From Homoserinibacter sp. GY 40078 (GTDB taxonomy: Bacteria > Actinomycetota > Actinomycetes > Actinomycetales > Microbacteriaceae): a stretch of 64,000 nucleotides of DNA. Below the pieces are notes generated by a model. The model worked only from the letters and a program-made list of their open reading frames with translations. It did not search any database and had not been told where the DNA came from. Shown one piece after another: positions 1 to 8,632 of this stretch (its first letter is position 1; each line of letters starts with the position of its first letter). The stretch is from NCBI RefSeq assembly GCF_008017545.1, contig NZ_VRTZ01000001.1, positions 1,326,295-1,390,294 of the forward strand, given 5' to 3'. A program made the translations under genes and the position numbers.

Positions 1-50
1 CACACGCGGTCTCGAACGCGCTGGCGCTGGTGTTCGTCGTCCTGGCGTGA
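1..50 (+). CDS. C-terminal tail of an unidentified gene (partial)
   Basis: An open frame enters from the left edge and ends at TGA (48-50). The visible residues read HAVSNALALVFVVLA. This hydrophobic stretch at the extreme C-terminus would suit the last helix of a membrane protein such as a transporter. Too little is present to identify the family. It converges on the MarR gene. Confidence 0.4.
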   Translation, partial: HAVSNALALVFVVLA

Positions 51-74
51 GGTCGGGGATGACCGGGGAGCTCG

Positions 75-566
75 TCAGTCGAAGTCGAGGCTGAGTTTGC
101 GCAGCAGGCCCGCGAGCCGCTCCTGGTCCGACGCCGAGAGGCCCCGCAACAGTTCTGCCTCGCGGGCGACGAGCTCGCGGATGGCGGTGTCGACCGCCTC
201 CCGGCCCGCGGCGGTCATCGAGACCAGCACCCCGCGTCCGTCGTGCGGGTCGGTGCTGCGCTCCACGAACCCGCGCCGCACGAGCCGGTCGATGCGGTTC
301 GTCATCGTGCCGCTCGAGACGAGCGTCTGCTGCAGCAGCGTCTTCGGGCTGGCCTGGTAGGGCGCTCCAGCCCGTCGCAGGGCGGCGAGCACGTCGAACT
401 CCCACGGCTCGAGACGCGAGCTGGCGAACGCGTCCCGGCGCGCGCGATCGAGGTGCCTCGCGAGTCGGGCGACCCGCGACAGCACCTGCAACGGAGAGAA
501 GTCGAGCCCCGGATGGGCACGCTGCCAGGCGGCGACGATCCGGTCGACCTCGTCGTTCTCAGGCAT
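75..566 (-). CDS. MarR-family transcriptional regulator
   Basis: A 163-residue winged-helix regulator that would bind DNA as a dimer and respond to small ligands. A helical N-terminal region is followed by the winged helix-turn-helix at about residues 52-115. The recognition helix lies near 84-99 (SSGTMTNRIDRLVRRG), and the wing carries the DPHDGRG signature (106-112). A long C-terminal dimerisation helix follows. The start at 566 is preferred over longer frames because a GATAAT box lies exactly 6 nt upstream, a spacing seen at many starts in this window. A longer start would also run back toward tRNA-Gln. Target genes are unknown; the partial gene at the left edge is a possible one. Confidence 0.85.
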   Translation of the reverse strand: MPENDEVDRIVAAWQRAHPGLDFSPLQVLSRVARLARHLDRARRDAFASSRLEPWEFDVLAALRRAGAPYQASPKTLLQQTLVSSGTMTNRIDRLVRRGFVERSTDPHDGRGVLVSMTAAGREAVDTAIRELVAREAELLRGLSASDQERLAGLLRKLSLDFD

Positions 567-572
567 CCGCCC

Positions 573-578
573 ATTATC
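573..578 (-). promoter_or_regulatory. Candidate -10 box (GATAAT) for the MarR gene, leaderless arrangement
   Basis: On the minus strand GATAAT is followed by 6 nt and then the ATG at 566, so transcription would begin at or next to the start codon. No Shine-Dalgarno sequence is present. Confidence 0.45.
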
Positions 579-641
579 GAGGCGCGGGTGGACAGTCGAC
601 CGGGGGACGCGCTGACAGAATGGAGAGCGCGCTCTGCGCGA

Positions 642-713
642 TCCGCCTTGGTGTAACGGCAGCACGACGGCCTTTGGAGCCGTGAGGTCCAGGTTCGAAT
701 CCTGGGGGCGGAG
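642..713 (+). tRNA. tRNA-Gln (anticodon TTG)
   Basis: The cloverleaf can be folded by eye. The acceptor stem pairs 642-648 (TCCGCCT) with 706-712 (GGGCGGA), including one G-T pair. The anticodon stem ACGGC/GCCGT encloses the loop CTTTGGA, with anticodon TTG at 674-676. The T arm is CCAGG-TTCGAAT-CCTGG. The discriminator base is G, normal for glutamine tRNA, and the CCA end is not fully encoded (GCA follows). It sits between the divergent MarR gene and an unrecognised gene on the minus strand. Confidence 0.95.
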
Positions 714-758
714 CAGTGATCGGTTGCGGGGGCGGCGGCGGTCTCGCCCACGGCCCGA

Positions 759-1931
759 CTACATGAGGTACCCGGGCGGCGCGATCTGAACTCCGAGTCC
801 GTCGGGGATGACATTCGCGCGGATTGCAGGTGGGGGCATCCGACGGTGCTCGCCCTCGACCGGTTTCATCTGCAGGTCGGGGGAGATCCAGGGGGCCGGG
901 TCTCGATGGAGAAGACCGCGGCGAGGGAGCGCCTCTGCGAGAGCGTCGCGGTTGAGGGGTTCGGTGGAGAGCTCGATGAACGTGCCGGCACCGATTGTCC
1001 GGGCCCCGTTCGTGGTGGCGTCGATGAGCGTCGAGTATTGCGAACCAAGGAACGCCCACCAGACCGGATGTGGCGGCAGGCCCATCCAGCCTTCATTCGA
1101 GCGGGGGCGGAATTTCCGTTCCACTTCCGGGCCTACCCGGATCTGACTGCCCGACCATGTGAAGTTCCTGACGACCTCGGCCACGGCGAAGAAGCAATCG
1201 AGTCGTTGTGCCAGATCGAGGAACAACGCCTGCAGCGGGTCGCGCCACTGTGCCTCGTGGAGGCTTGCGGCGAGCACGCTGAGATGCACGGTGGTGCCGC
1301 GGCTCCCCGCACCGATCGAGCCATCGAGTACGGGCTTCGTCCCGGAGAAGTGCAGCAGGTCGTCGTCGGCTGACTCCGAGATGAATCGGGATGGACCGTC
1401 ACGGTCGAGGCGGTACTGCAGGGGTTCGAACGATCCGAAGCGGCGTGGAGCGGCCTCGGGCAGATAGCGGCCGACCGATGCCAAATATTGGGATGCGACG
1501 TCAATGCGGGAAGGTGCATACCACCCGAATTCCACGAGGTCGACGAGCCCCGCAGGTTCTGGGGTCGTCGACCTCCGAGCACCGGCCGGATCGATCGCAT
1601 CGGTCTGTGGGTCCCAGCTCATGCCCCCGAGGGCCCGGACGATGGCGCGAATGAGTTTCCGGGTTCGTGCAATCGATGCGGAGGTACTGCCCTCCACGAG
1701 CACGTCGACTTGGAACGAGAACCGAACGGAGCGGCTGACGACCTCATCCGGCAGGTCCTCCTCTTCGACCCGCACGGGCCGCGCGATGGAACAGCAGTAG
1801 GTTCCTGCGCCCCGGGTGACGACCCACCCAGGCCCGTCGGTTGCGACAGAGAGATCAGGTTCTGCCTCGATCAGTTCGATGAGCGCATCGGTCGGATCTG
1901 TCTCGAAGTAGACCGTCAAGTCGTAGGACAT
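759..1931 (-). CDS. Hypothetical protein of 390 residues, lower G+C than neighbours
   Basis: I do not recognise a family. The protein begins MSYDLTVYFE and appears to have two parts. The N-terminal part of about 110 residues is alpha/beta-like and ends near WDPQTDAI. A larger C-terminal part begins near VEFGWYAPSR. There is no signal peptide or membrane helix, so it should be cytoplasmic. Lines sampled inside the gene are about 58-62% G+C against 70-80% in the flanking MFS gene, which suggests a different origin. It ends 45 bp from tRNA-Gln. A GAGAAT box lies 7 nt upstream of the ATG. A role in defence or toxin immunity is possible but is only a guess. Confidence 0.7.
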   Translation of the reverse strand: MSYDLTVYFETDPTDALIELIEAEPDLSVATDGPGWVVTRGAGTYCCSIARPVRVEEEDLPDEVVSRSVRFSFQVDVLVEGSTSASIARTRKLIRAIVRALGGMSWDPQTDAIDPAGARRSTTPEPAGLVDLVEFGWYAPSRIDVASQYLASVGRYLPEAAPRRFGSFEPLQYRLDRDGPSRFISESADDDLLHFSGTKPVLDGSIGAGSRGTTVHLSVLAASLHEAQWRDPLQALFLDLAQRLDCFFAVAEVVRNFTWSGSQIRVGPEVERKFRPRSNEGWMGLPPHPVWWAFLGSQYSTLIDATTNGARTIGAGTFIELSTEPLNRDALAEALPRRGLLHRDPAPWISPDLQMKPVEGEHRRMPPPAIRANVIPDGLGVQIAPPGYLM

Positions 1932-2079
1932 GAGGGTGATTCTCGTCTATCTCGGCGACGCTCCGAAACACGACGGAGCTCCTCGCTGTTTCGCACCCCG
2001 CCCCGAACGGGGGCTGCCCTTGCGTGAGCGATGCTCGGTAGCGTCCAGGCACCACCATTCGTGCCGAGAGGTCCACCCG

Positions 2080-2484
2080 ATGACCCGCTACAGCACCTCA
2101 CCATCGCCGCGCCGCGGCGGATCCGGCGTGCCCGGACGCCTGTTCGGTGCGCTCGTTCTGGTCGCGCTCGTGGTGGCGGTCGCCTGGTACTCGGGGTGGC
2201 TTCCCGCGAGTCCGCCGTTGCTCGCCGGGCCCGCGCATCCCACCGCCACGAGCGACGACTTCGAGCCGGCGAGTGACCAGCAGTCGTCCGACGCCGAGGA
2301 GGAGCCCGGTGGGCTCTGGTCGTGCAATTGGGCTCCCACCTACAACGACGACTGGCACGACGACGTGCTCTGCACGCGCGGGTTCGAGAGCAAGCGCCCC
2401 ATCCTCCTGCCGGACTCCGATTTCGTCACGGAGGACGAGATGCGGCAGGCGGGTCGCGAGTACGAGGCGAAGCTCAACGGCTGA
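2080..2484 (+). CDS. Small single-pass membrane protein, function unknown
   Basis: A predicted protein of 134 residues. The N-terminus is basic and serine-rich (1-19). One transmembrane helix follows at about 20-40 (LFGALVLVALVVAVAWY), then an acidic linker rich in Asp, Glu and Ser. The C-terminal domain holds two cysteines (WSCNW and VLCTRG) that could form a disulfide outside the cell. The ATG at 2080 is chosen because GAGAGG lies just upstream; the frame remains open further 5' without a convincing start. No family is recognised. It converges on the MFS gene. Confidence 0.65.
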   Translation: MTRYSTSPSPRRGGSGVPGRLFGALVLVALVVAVAWYSGWLPASPPLLAGPAHPTATSDDFEPASDQQSSDAEEEPGGLWSCNWAPTYNDDWHDDVLCTRGFESKRPILLPDSDFVTEDEMRQAGREYEAKLNG

Positions 2485-2546
2485 GGCCACGAGCGCGACG
2501 CGCAGGTGACCCCAGCCGTCGGTGCCGGTCGCCGATGAGGGCCGCG

Positions 2547-3977
2547 TCAGGCGGCCTCGGACTCGGGCAGTCCCGTCTCGATGATCGGGATCGCGCGCGC
2601 CCGGGGGCGCCGCGGGCGGACGTTGAGCAGCCGCAGCGGCACGATCGCGCCGATACCCGCGAGCACCGCCCCGACGACGAACGCGGCGATGTAGCCGGAT
2701 TCGCCGGGGAGCCCGGCGACGACCGTCGAGCCGACTACGGCGGTGAAGATCGTGGTGCCGAGTGCGCCGCCGATGGTCCGCACGTTCGCATTGATCCCGG
2801 TCGCGATTCCGGTCTGGGTGGCGGGTACCGACTGCACGATCAGGTTCGGCGTGGCCGACACGGTGAGACCCGTTCCGATGCCGAGACCTCCCGTCGCGAT
2901 CGCGAGCTGCCACGCAGAGTCGTGGAAGACAGCCATCGACAGGATCGACAGCGCCGAGATCGCCGCCCCGGATGCGAGGAGCGCGGGGAACGGGATCCGG
3001 CGGCTGAGCGGCCCGACGACGAACCCGATCGTCGCCATCGTGACGAGCATCGGCAGCATGATGAGGCCGGTGAGGCTCACGCTCGCGCCGATCCCGAATC
3101 CAGATGAGGTCGGCGTCTCGGCGAGCCGGGGGAGGAACGCCCACACCCCGAACATGGCGGCGCCGGTCAGCAGAGCAGTGAGGTTGGTGGTCCAGACGCC
3201 GGGGATGCGCATCATCCGCATGTCCACGAGCGGCACGCGTGAGCGCAGCTCCACCGCGATCCACGCCACGATGAGCAGAACCGCGAGCACGAGCAGGCCG
3301 ACGACCCACGGCGACCCCCAGCCCCACTGGTTGCCGGCGCTGAGCGGCAGCAGCAGCGCGACGAGCCACCCGGAGAGCAGTACCGCGGCGGAGATGTTGA
3401 TGCCTCCCGTCGCGCGCTCCCCGACATCAGCGATGCGGAAGGCGAGCGCCCCGGCGATCAGCGCGAGGCCGAGGGGCAGCACGAAGAGGGCGCGCCACCC
3501 GAACGCCTCGGCGATGGGGCCGGAGATGACCGTGCCGATGCCGGATCCGACGGCGAGGATCGCGGAGAGCGCGCCGATCACCGAGGGCACGCGGCGCGCC
3601 TCGAAGGCGTCGCGGGCGATCCCGAACCCGAGCGGGAAGATCGCGCCGCCGAGTCCCTGGAGGACGCGCGCGAGGAGCATGACGACGAGGTTCGGGGCGA
3701 GCGCTGCGAGCACCGTGCCGACGGCGACGGCGACGATCGCGGCCAGGAAGACGCGGCGACGGCCGACGAGGTCGCCGGCGCGGCCGAGCAGCGGTGTGGC
3801 GACCGCAGCGGTGATGAGCCAGCTGGTGATGATCCACGTCTGACCGACCTGGTCGGCGTGGATGTCGTCTCCGAGCACCGAGAGCACGGGGATGAGCAGC
3901 GACTGCAGTGACGAGACAGCGGCGAACGCGGCGGCGATCGCGGCGAACGCCAGGCGGGGTCGGGCAGGGCGAGGCAT
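2547..3977 (-). CDS. MFS transporter, EmrB/QacA-like exporter
   Basis: A 476-residue major facilitator protein with many hydrophobic helices (12-14 predicted by eye), probably a proton-driven exporter of drugs or other toxic compounds. The loop after helix 2 carries the MFS motif A region GRAGDLVGRRR. Motif C-like glycine-rich sequence (GSGIGTVISGPIAEAFGWR) follows later in the N-terminal half, as in drug:H+ antiporters. The ATG at 3977 has GAAAGG upstream. The gene is divergent from a TetR regulator across a spacer holding three operator-like repeats. This is the usual layout for repressor-controlled efflux. Confidence 0.85.
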   Translation of the reverse strand: MPRPARPRLAFAAIAAAFAAVSSLQSLLIPVLSVLGDDIHADQVGQTWIITSWLITAAVATPLLGRAGDLVGRRRVFLAAIVAVAVGTVLAALAPNLVVMLLARVLQGLGGAIFPLGFGIARDAFEARRVPSVIGALSAILAVGSGIGTVISGPIAEAFGWRALFVLPLGLALIAGALAFRIADVGERATGGINISAAVLLSGWLVALLLPLSAGNQWGWGSPWVVGLLVLAVLLIVAWIAVELRSRVPLVDMRMMRIPGVWTTNLTALLTGAAMFGVWAFLPRLAETPTSSGFGIGASVSLTGLIMLPMLVTMATIGFVVGPLSRRIPFPALLASGAAISALSILSMAVFHDSAWQLAIATGGLGIGTGLTVSATPNLIVQSVPATQTGIATGINANVRTIGGALGTTIFTAVVGSTVVAGLPGESGYIAAFVVGAVLAGIGAIVPLRLLNVRPRRPRARAIPIIETGLPESEAA

Positions 3978-4044
3978 GGGTGGCCTTTCGACGGTGTGAG
4001 TGCGCGGATGGCGCAGATGCGGCATCGATGACGCCGGAGTAGAG

Positions 4045-4103
4045 TGGAGGTAGGCTCCGTTCGGAGGGCGCCTCCGTTTAGACAGTAGCGGAGGCTGCCT
4101 CCG
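4045..4103. promoter_or_regulatory. Three operator-like inverted repeats, CGGAGG-N3-CCTCCG
   Basis: Two perfect copies of CGGAGG-N3-CCTCCG lie at 4062-4076 and 4089-4103. A degenerate copy (TGGAGG-N3-GCTCCG) lies at 4045-4059. They fill the divergent spacer between the MFS gene and the TetR gene and are the likely binding sites of that TetR protein, controlling both genes. Confidence 0.65.
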
Positions 4104-4153
4104 TTTTGCAAGTCGCGCCGGATCGCGCGGCGCGGAGCCCCCAGGAGGTCCAC

Positions 4154-4726
4154 ATGCATTCGAGCGCGCAGCAGCTCCTCGACGAGCGTCGCCCGACACG
4201 TGCCGACGCCCGCCGCAACTTCGACGCTCTGCTGGTCGCGGCACGCGACGCGTTCGCCGAGCACGGCCTCGACGCCTCCCTCGAAGACATCGCCCGCCGC
4301 GCCGAGGTCGGCATCGGCACGCTCTACCGAAACTTCCCCTCACGCGACGAGCTCGTCGAGAACGTCTACCTCGGCGAGGTCGCCGCGATCGCCGGATACG
4401 CGGATCAGCTCGACGGCACGCCGCCCGGTGCCGCCTTCGTCGCCTGGATGCGGCGCTACGCCGACTTCGCCGCCGCCAAGCACGTGCTGCTCGACGGCAT
4501 CAATCGGGATTCGCCGACCCTCAGCGCATGCCGGGGCGTGCTGTTCGGTGCCGGTCAGCCGTTGCTCGAACAGGCGCAGCGCGCGGGCGAGGTGCGAACC
4601 GATGTCACCATCGAAGACGCCGTTCGGCTCATCTCAAGCGTCGCGGGCGCCGTGTACGCCGACCCGGACCAGCGGGAGCGCATCATCGGCGTCGCGATAG
4701 ACGGCCTCCTCGCCCCGCGGGGCTGA
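4154..4726 (+). CDS. TetR/AcrR-family repressor, probable regulator of the MFS exporter
   Basis: A 190-residue TetR-type protein. The N-terminal helix-turn-helix is at about residues 42-61 (SLEDIARRAEVGIGTLYRNF), preceded by the usual helix 1 (LLVAARDAFAEHG). The C-terminal helices would bind an inducer and dimerise. The start is set by a strong AGGAGG at 4143-4148 before the ATG at 4154. The divergent position next to the exporter and the repeated CGGAGG-N3-CCTCCG sites indicate local repression of both genes. The inducer is unknown. Confidence 0.88.
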   Translation: MHSSAQQLLDERRPTRADARRNFDALLVAARDAFAEHGLDASLEDIARRAEVGIGTLYRNFPSRDELVENVYLGEVAAIAGYADQLDGTPPGAAFVAWMRRYADFAAAKHVLLDGINRDSPTLSACRGVLFGAGQPLLEQAQRAGEVRTDVTIEDAVRLISSVAGAVYADPDQRERIIGVAIDGLLAPRG

Positions 4727-4776
4727 ACTCCGCACGCCTCGCGAGCGCGTCGGCGGATGCTGCGCGACGCAAGCGG

Positions 4777-4816
4777 GTGGCGCGCGCCGGACGTTGGCGG
4801 AACCGACGCGCGCCAC
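4777..4816. terminator. Probable bidirectional terminator
   Basis: A 10-bp inverted repeat, GTGGCGCGCG (4777-4786) and CGCGCGCCAC (4807-4816), lies between the convergent TetR and GH2 genes. There is no clear T-tract, as is common in high-G+C actinobacteria. Confidence 0.5.
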
Positions 4817-4819
4817 GAC

Positions 4820-6784
4820 TCACTCCGGGCGCGCTCCTCGGCGGTTCGGAGTCTCGATGGGCGCCGCATCCACGAAGGTGCGTGCCCGCACAGCGCCTTC
4901 TGCATCCGTCAGCCACAGATGCAGACGCGCGGCGGCCCCCGGCGGCGGAACCTCGAGGGTCAGGGCCTCGCTCAGCGCGAACGGCGCGACCTCCGCGATC
5001 GGCGCGCTTGCGAGAGGAGCGGCATCCGTCCGGAACGCCGAGCCCGCCGCGCCCCAGGCCGCGTGCACCACGCCCGCGAGCGGCGACGGCCCGTGGTGCG
5101 AGACGTGCACGTCGATCGCGAGGGGCGCATCCGGAACCTCGATGTCAGCGCCCGCGTGCCGTGGGATCACGTCGACCACGAGCACCGTGTCGGCGTGGAC
5201 GGACGCGTAGTCGAGCCCGCCCGCATCCTTCGGTCGCCGATCCGCGTCGACCGCCCCTGCCATCTCGTGTTCGACGTCGGTCAGCTCGGTGTAGACGTAG
5301 CCGGCGAAGCGGTCGTGCCGCCGCAGCTCCTGCGTCTGCCAGCGTGAATGCCACGCGCGCTCGAGGCTGGTGAACCCGGCTCCGTACTCGCTGTTGACGA
5401 TCGGCACGCCGGTGCGCGGGAAGTCCGCGGAGCCGTAGAGGCTCTTGTCGACGATGAAGTCCGGGCCGAGCTTCACCGGCCAGTCCTCGCGCTCGCCCGA
5501 GGCGAGGTCCGCGAGGTTCTGCGCCCACGACTCGGCGTCCTCGTCGTAGTAGTGCCAGTCGACGAGGTCGGTGCGCACGTGGTTCCAGCCGGAGTTCTCG
5601 ACGATCGGCCGGGTCGCGTCGAGCGCGCGCATCGCCTCGTACGCGTCGACCGCCGCGGCCGCCCGTTCGGGGCTCCCGGGGATGTCCCAGTCGAGACCCC
5701 ACTCCTCGTTGTAGAGCCCCCAGACCACGATCGACGGGTGGTTGCCGTCGCGCTCCACCATCGTGGGCAGCTGGGCGAGGAACGCCTCGGCGGATGCCGG
5801 GGTCCAGCGGCTCGGAGCGGGCGGCTCCGCCCACACCAGCATCCCCATCCGGTCCGCGTAGTGCAGCCAGCGTGGCTCCTCGAGCTTGATGTGCTTGCGC
5901 ACCATTGTGAAGCCGAGGTCGCGGGCGAGCTCCAGATCGGCGACGAGCGCCTGGTCGTCCGGCGCGGTCAGCCCGCTGCTCGGCCAGTAGCCCTGGTCGA
6001 GTACCCCGCGTAGGTAGATCCGCTCGCCGTTGAGGTAGAGCTGCTCGCCCCGCACCTCGATGCGGCGAAGCCCAGCGGTGACGACCACGTGGTCGTCGGC
6101 CGTCGACACCTCGATCTCGTACAGCTGCGGATCCTGCGGCGACCACAGTCGCGGCTCGGTCACGTCGATCCGCGCCGCGAAGCGCCCGTCCACAACCGGG
6201 AACGGCACGCCGTCGATGCGCACCTCGGCCGCATCCGCCTCGCCGCTGACGTCGAACCCGGTCAGCGAGTCGCCGCGCACCACCACCGAGCGGATCTCCT
6301 CCCGCCCGCGTCCCTCGAGCCAGACCGACTGCCAGATCCCCGAGGTCGGGGTGAACGAGACGCCGTCGTAGTCGTCGCGGGGGATCGAGCGCTGCTTGCC
6401 GTGCACGATCTCGCGCTTGTCGGCGGGGGAGGTCACCTCGACGACCAGCTCGCCCGAGAGGCCCGTGACCTCGAACTCGAACGGCACGCTCCCGCCGACG
6501 TGCTCCCCGAGCAGCGTCCCGTTGAGCGTCACCCGGGCGTGATGGTGCACGCCGCCGAAGCACAGGTAGGTGCGCGGCCAGTCCGTCGCCGGCACCTCGC
6601 GCCGATACACGCCGTGCTCGAGCCAGCTGCGCTGCACCCCGGAGGCGGGGGTCTCCCACGCGAACGGCACCGTGATGCTCGTCGCTCCCTCGTCCGTCTC
6701 GAACCCCCACTCGCCGTTCAGCGGCAGCCACCGGTCGGAGCGGTCGCGATCCGGGCGCGGGTAGTCGGGCTTGGGGATGGTCAT
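4820..6784 (-). CDS. Glycoside hydrolase family 2 (beta-galactosidase/beta-glucuronidase type)
   Basis: A 654-residue GH2 enzyme that would hydrolyse beta-linked terminal sugars inside the cell; no signal peptide is seen. A jelly-roll sugar-binding domain (about 15-160) and an immunoglobulin-like domain (about 165-245) are followed by the TIM barrel from about 247. The acid/base Glu is at about 360 in WGLYNEEW, and the nucleophile Glu is near 466 in PIVNSEYGAG. The ATG at 6784 has AAAGG upstream; an ATG 15 bp earlier lacks this. It is the last gene of an operon with a sugar ABC importer, so it probably acts on the imported oligosaccharide. Galactoside versus glucuronide specificity cannot be told by eye. 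Confidence 0.88.
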   Translation of the reverse strand: MTIPKPDYPRPDRDRSDRWLPLNGEWGFETDEGATSITVPFAWETPASGVQRSWLEHGVYRREVPATDWPRTYLCFGGVHHHARVTLNGTLLGEHVGGSVPFEFEVTGLSGELVVEVTSPADKREIVHGKQRSIPRDDYDGVSFTPTSGIWQSVWLEGRGREEIRSVVVRGDSLTGFDVSGEADAAEVRIDGVPFPVVDGRFAARIDVTEPRLWSPQDPQLYEIEVSTADDHVVVTAGLRRIEVRGEQLYLNGERIYLRGVLDQGYWPSSGLTAPDDQALVADLELARDLGFTMVRKHIKLEEPRWLHYADRMGMLVWAEPPAPSRWTPASAEAFLAQLPTMVERDGNHPSIVVWGLYNEEWGLDWDIPGSPERAAAAVDAYEAMRALDATRPIVENSGWNHVRTDLVDWHYYDEDAESWAQNLADLASGEREDWPVKLGPDFIVDKSLYGSADFPRTGVPIVNSEYGAGFTSLERAWHSRWQTQELRRHDRFAGYVYTELTDVEHEMAGAVDADRRPKDAGGLDYASVHADTVLVVDVIPRHAGADIEVPDAPLAIDVHVSHHGPSPLAGVVHAAWGAAGSAFRTDAAPLASAPIAEVAPFALSEALTLEVPPPGAAARLHLWLTDAEGAVRARTFVDAAPIETPNRRGARPE

Positions 6785-6802
6785 GCGGTGCCTTTCCATG
6801 GC

Positions 6803-7672
6803 TCAGCCCTTCACGCTTCCGGCGAGGATGCCGTTGATGAAGTGCTTCTGAAGGAGGAAGAAGATGACGAGAAGCGGGATGAGCGCCACGGTGCTCGCCG
6901 CGAGCAGCTCGCCGGTGACGGTCGCGTAGTCCGCGCCGATCTTGTTGCCGGAGATCGTGGAGGCGAGCGTCGACAGCACGACCTGCAGCGTCGCCATGCG
7001 CTCCGAGCTCGCGACCACCACGGGCCACACGAAGTCGTTGTAGATGTTCATGACGGTCAGCACGGCGAGGCCCGCGAGTCCGGGGCGGATGATCGGCACG
7101 ACGATCCGCCAGTACAGGCCGAACTCGCCGCATCCGTCGACGCGCCCCGCGTCGAGCAGCTCGTCGGGCACGGCGGCGATCACCTGCCGCATCCAGAAGA
7201 TCGCGAACGCGTCGACCGCCCCCGGCAGCACGAGCGCCTGGTACGTGTTGACCCAGCCGAGCTCCTTCATCTCCAGCAGGAGCGGGATGATCAGCACGAT
7301 CGTTGGAAGCATGAGGGTCAGCAGCACCGTGCCGAACAGCAGGTTCTTGCCCGGGAAGTCGTACTTGGCGAAGGCGTAGGCGGCGAGCGGCGCGCAGAAG
7401 AGCGTGATGGAGCCCTTCAGCACGAGCACGATCGCGGTGTTGAGGAAGCCGTGCCAGATCGGCACGTCCTCGAACATCCCGATGAAGTTGTCGAGGCCGA
7501 AGGTGCTCGGATCGAACGCGAGCGGATGCCGGATGATGTCGTTCGCCGGCTTGAACGCCGACAGCACGGCCCACACGACCGGCGCGAGGAAGGCGACGGC
7601 GAGCACGATGAGGAACGCGTGCGAGCCGATGTGCGGGCGCCGGCGCTCGCCGGCCCGAGTGGTGAGGGTCAT
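6803..7672 (-). CDS. Carbohydrate ABC transporter permease (MalG type)
   Basis: A 289-residue inner-membrane protein with six predicted helices, the second permease of a CUT1-type sugar importer. The conserved cytoplasmic EAA loop is seen as LLDAGRVDGCGEFGLYWRIV, where it would contact the ATPase. The gene starts 2 bp after the stop of the upstream permease gene and ends 18 bp before the GH2 gene, so the three are almost certainly co-transcribed. No ATPase gene is in the operon. A shared MsiK-like ATPase elsewhere in the genome is the usual arrangement in actinobacteria. Confidence 0.92.
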   Translation of the reverse strand: MTLTTRAGERRRPHIGSHAFLIVLAVAFLAPVVWAVLSAFKPANDIIRHPLAFDPSTFGLDNFIGMFEDVPIWHGFLNTAIVLVLKGSITLFCAPLAAYAFAKYDFPGKNLLFGTVLLTLMLPTIVLIIPLLLEMKELGWVNTYQALVLPGAVDAFAIFWMRQVIAAVPDELLDAGRVDGCGEFGLYWRIVVPIIRPGLAGLAVLTVMNIYNDFVWPVVVASSERMATLQVVLSTLASTISGNKIGADYATVTGELLAASTVALIPLLVIFFLLQKHFINGILAGSVKG

Positions 7673-7674
7673 GA

Positions 7675-8589
7675 TCAGTCCTTCGCCCTCAGCAGGCGCA
7701 CCATGCCGAGCGACAGGGCCATCACGAGGATCACGAGCAGGAACGAGTTCGCCGCGCCCGTGCCGAGATCGCCGCGGGTGATGTGGTTGTAGAGGTAGAG
7801 ACCGGCAGTGGTGGTCGACGAGTACGGACCGCCCTGGGTGACGACGAACGGCTCGGCGAACATTTGGAACACGGCGAGCGTCTGCAGCACGATCGCGAAC
7901 ATCAGGGTGCGTCGGATGAGGGGCACGGTGATGCTCCAGATCCGGCGGAGCCGGCCCGCGCCGTCGAGCTCCGCGGCCTCGTAGACGGTGGAGTCGATCG
8001 ACTGCAGCCCCGAGAGCAGGATCACGACGATGAACCCGGTGGTCTTCCAGATGAAGAGCAGGGCGAGCGTCGGCTTCGCCCACTCGCTCGAGGTGAGCCA
8101 GGCGATGTCGGGCAGCCCGAGGGCGCCGAGCACCGCATTGACGGCGCCGTAGTTCTGGTCGAACAGCACGACCCAGATCTGGGCGACGGCGACGAGCGGC
8201 GTGACGAACGGGACAATGAACGCGGTTCGGTAGAAGCCCCGCATCCGCAGCTTCGCGTTGTCGAGCAGGATCGCCGCCGCGAGGGCGATGACGAGCTGCA
8301 CGGGGATGATCAGCAGCCACAGCACCGCGGAGTTCGCGAGCGAGTTCCAGAAAGCCGGGCTGGTGAGCAGGTAGGTGTAGTTGTCCCAGCCGACCCATTC
8401 GGCCGAGCCTGCGCCGTGCCAGTTCGTGAAGCTCAGGCGCAGGGTGAACAGCATCGGGTAGATGCCGAACGCGAGGAACAGGGCGACGAAGGGGGCGACG
8501 AAGACGTAGGGCGCGAGTCGTCGCGTGATCGGGAGCCCCGCGCCGCGGCGCCGCGGGCGCGCTGGGCGTGGAAGCGATGTCGTGGTCAC
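7675..8589 (-). CDS. Carbohydrate ABC transporter permease (MalF/UgpA type)
   Basis: A 304-residue permease that pairs with the MalG-type protein to form the membrane channel of a sugar importer. A basic N-terminus precedes helix 1 (YVFVAPFVALFLAFGIYPM), and the EAA loop reads YEAAELDGAGRLRRIW. The start is GTG at 8589. The gene lies 43 bp downstream of the binding-protein gene in the same direction. Substrate identity depends on the binding protein and is unknown, but GH2 and a secreted glycosidase in the same regulon point to an oligosaccharide. Confidence 0.92.
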   Translation of the reverse strand: MTTTSLPRPARPRRRGAGLPITRRLAPYVFVAPFVALFLAFGIYPMLFTLRLSFTNWHGAGSAEWVGWDNYTYLLTSPAFWNSLANSAVLWLLIIPVQLVIALAAAILLDNAKLRMRGFYRTAFIVPFVTPLVAVAQIWVVLFDQNYGAVNAVLGALGLPDIAWLTSSEWAKPTLALLFIWKTTGFIVVILLSGLQSIDSTVYEAAELDGAGRLRRIWSITVPLIRRTLMFAIVLQTLAVFQMFAEPFVVTQGGPYSSTTTAGLYLYNHITRGDLGTGAANSFLLVILVMALSLGMVRLLRAKD

Positions 8590-8632
8590 GGGGCTCCCGA
8601 TCTCGGTGGTGGTCAGCGGATGACGGACTCGG

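Noticed and set aside
1415-1440. GGTTCGAA-like motif suggesting another tRNA T arm
   Set aside because: No acceptor, anticodon or D stem can be folded around it, and it lies inside the 390-residue coding region.
642-2080. Island bounded by a duplicated tRNA-Gln end
   Set aside because: I looked for a second copy of the tRNA 3' end downstream and found none, and there is no integrase gene.
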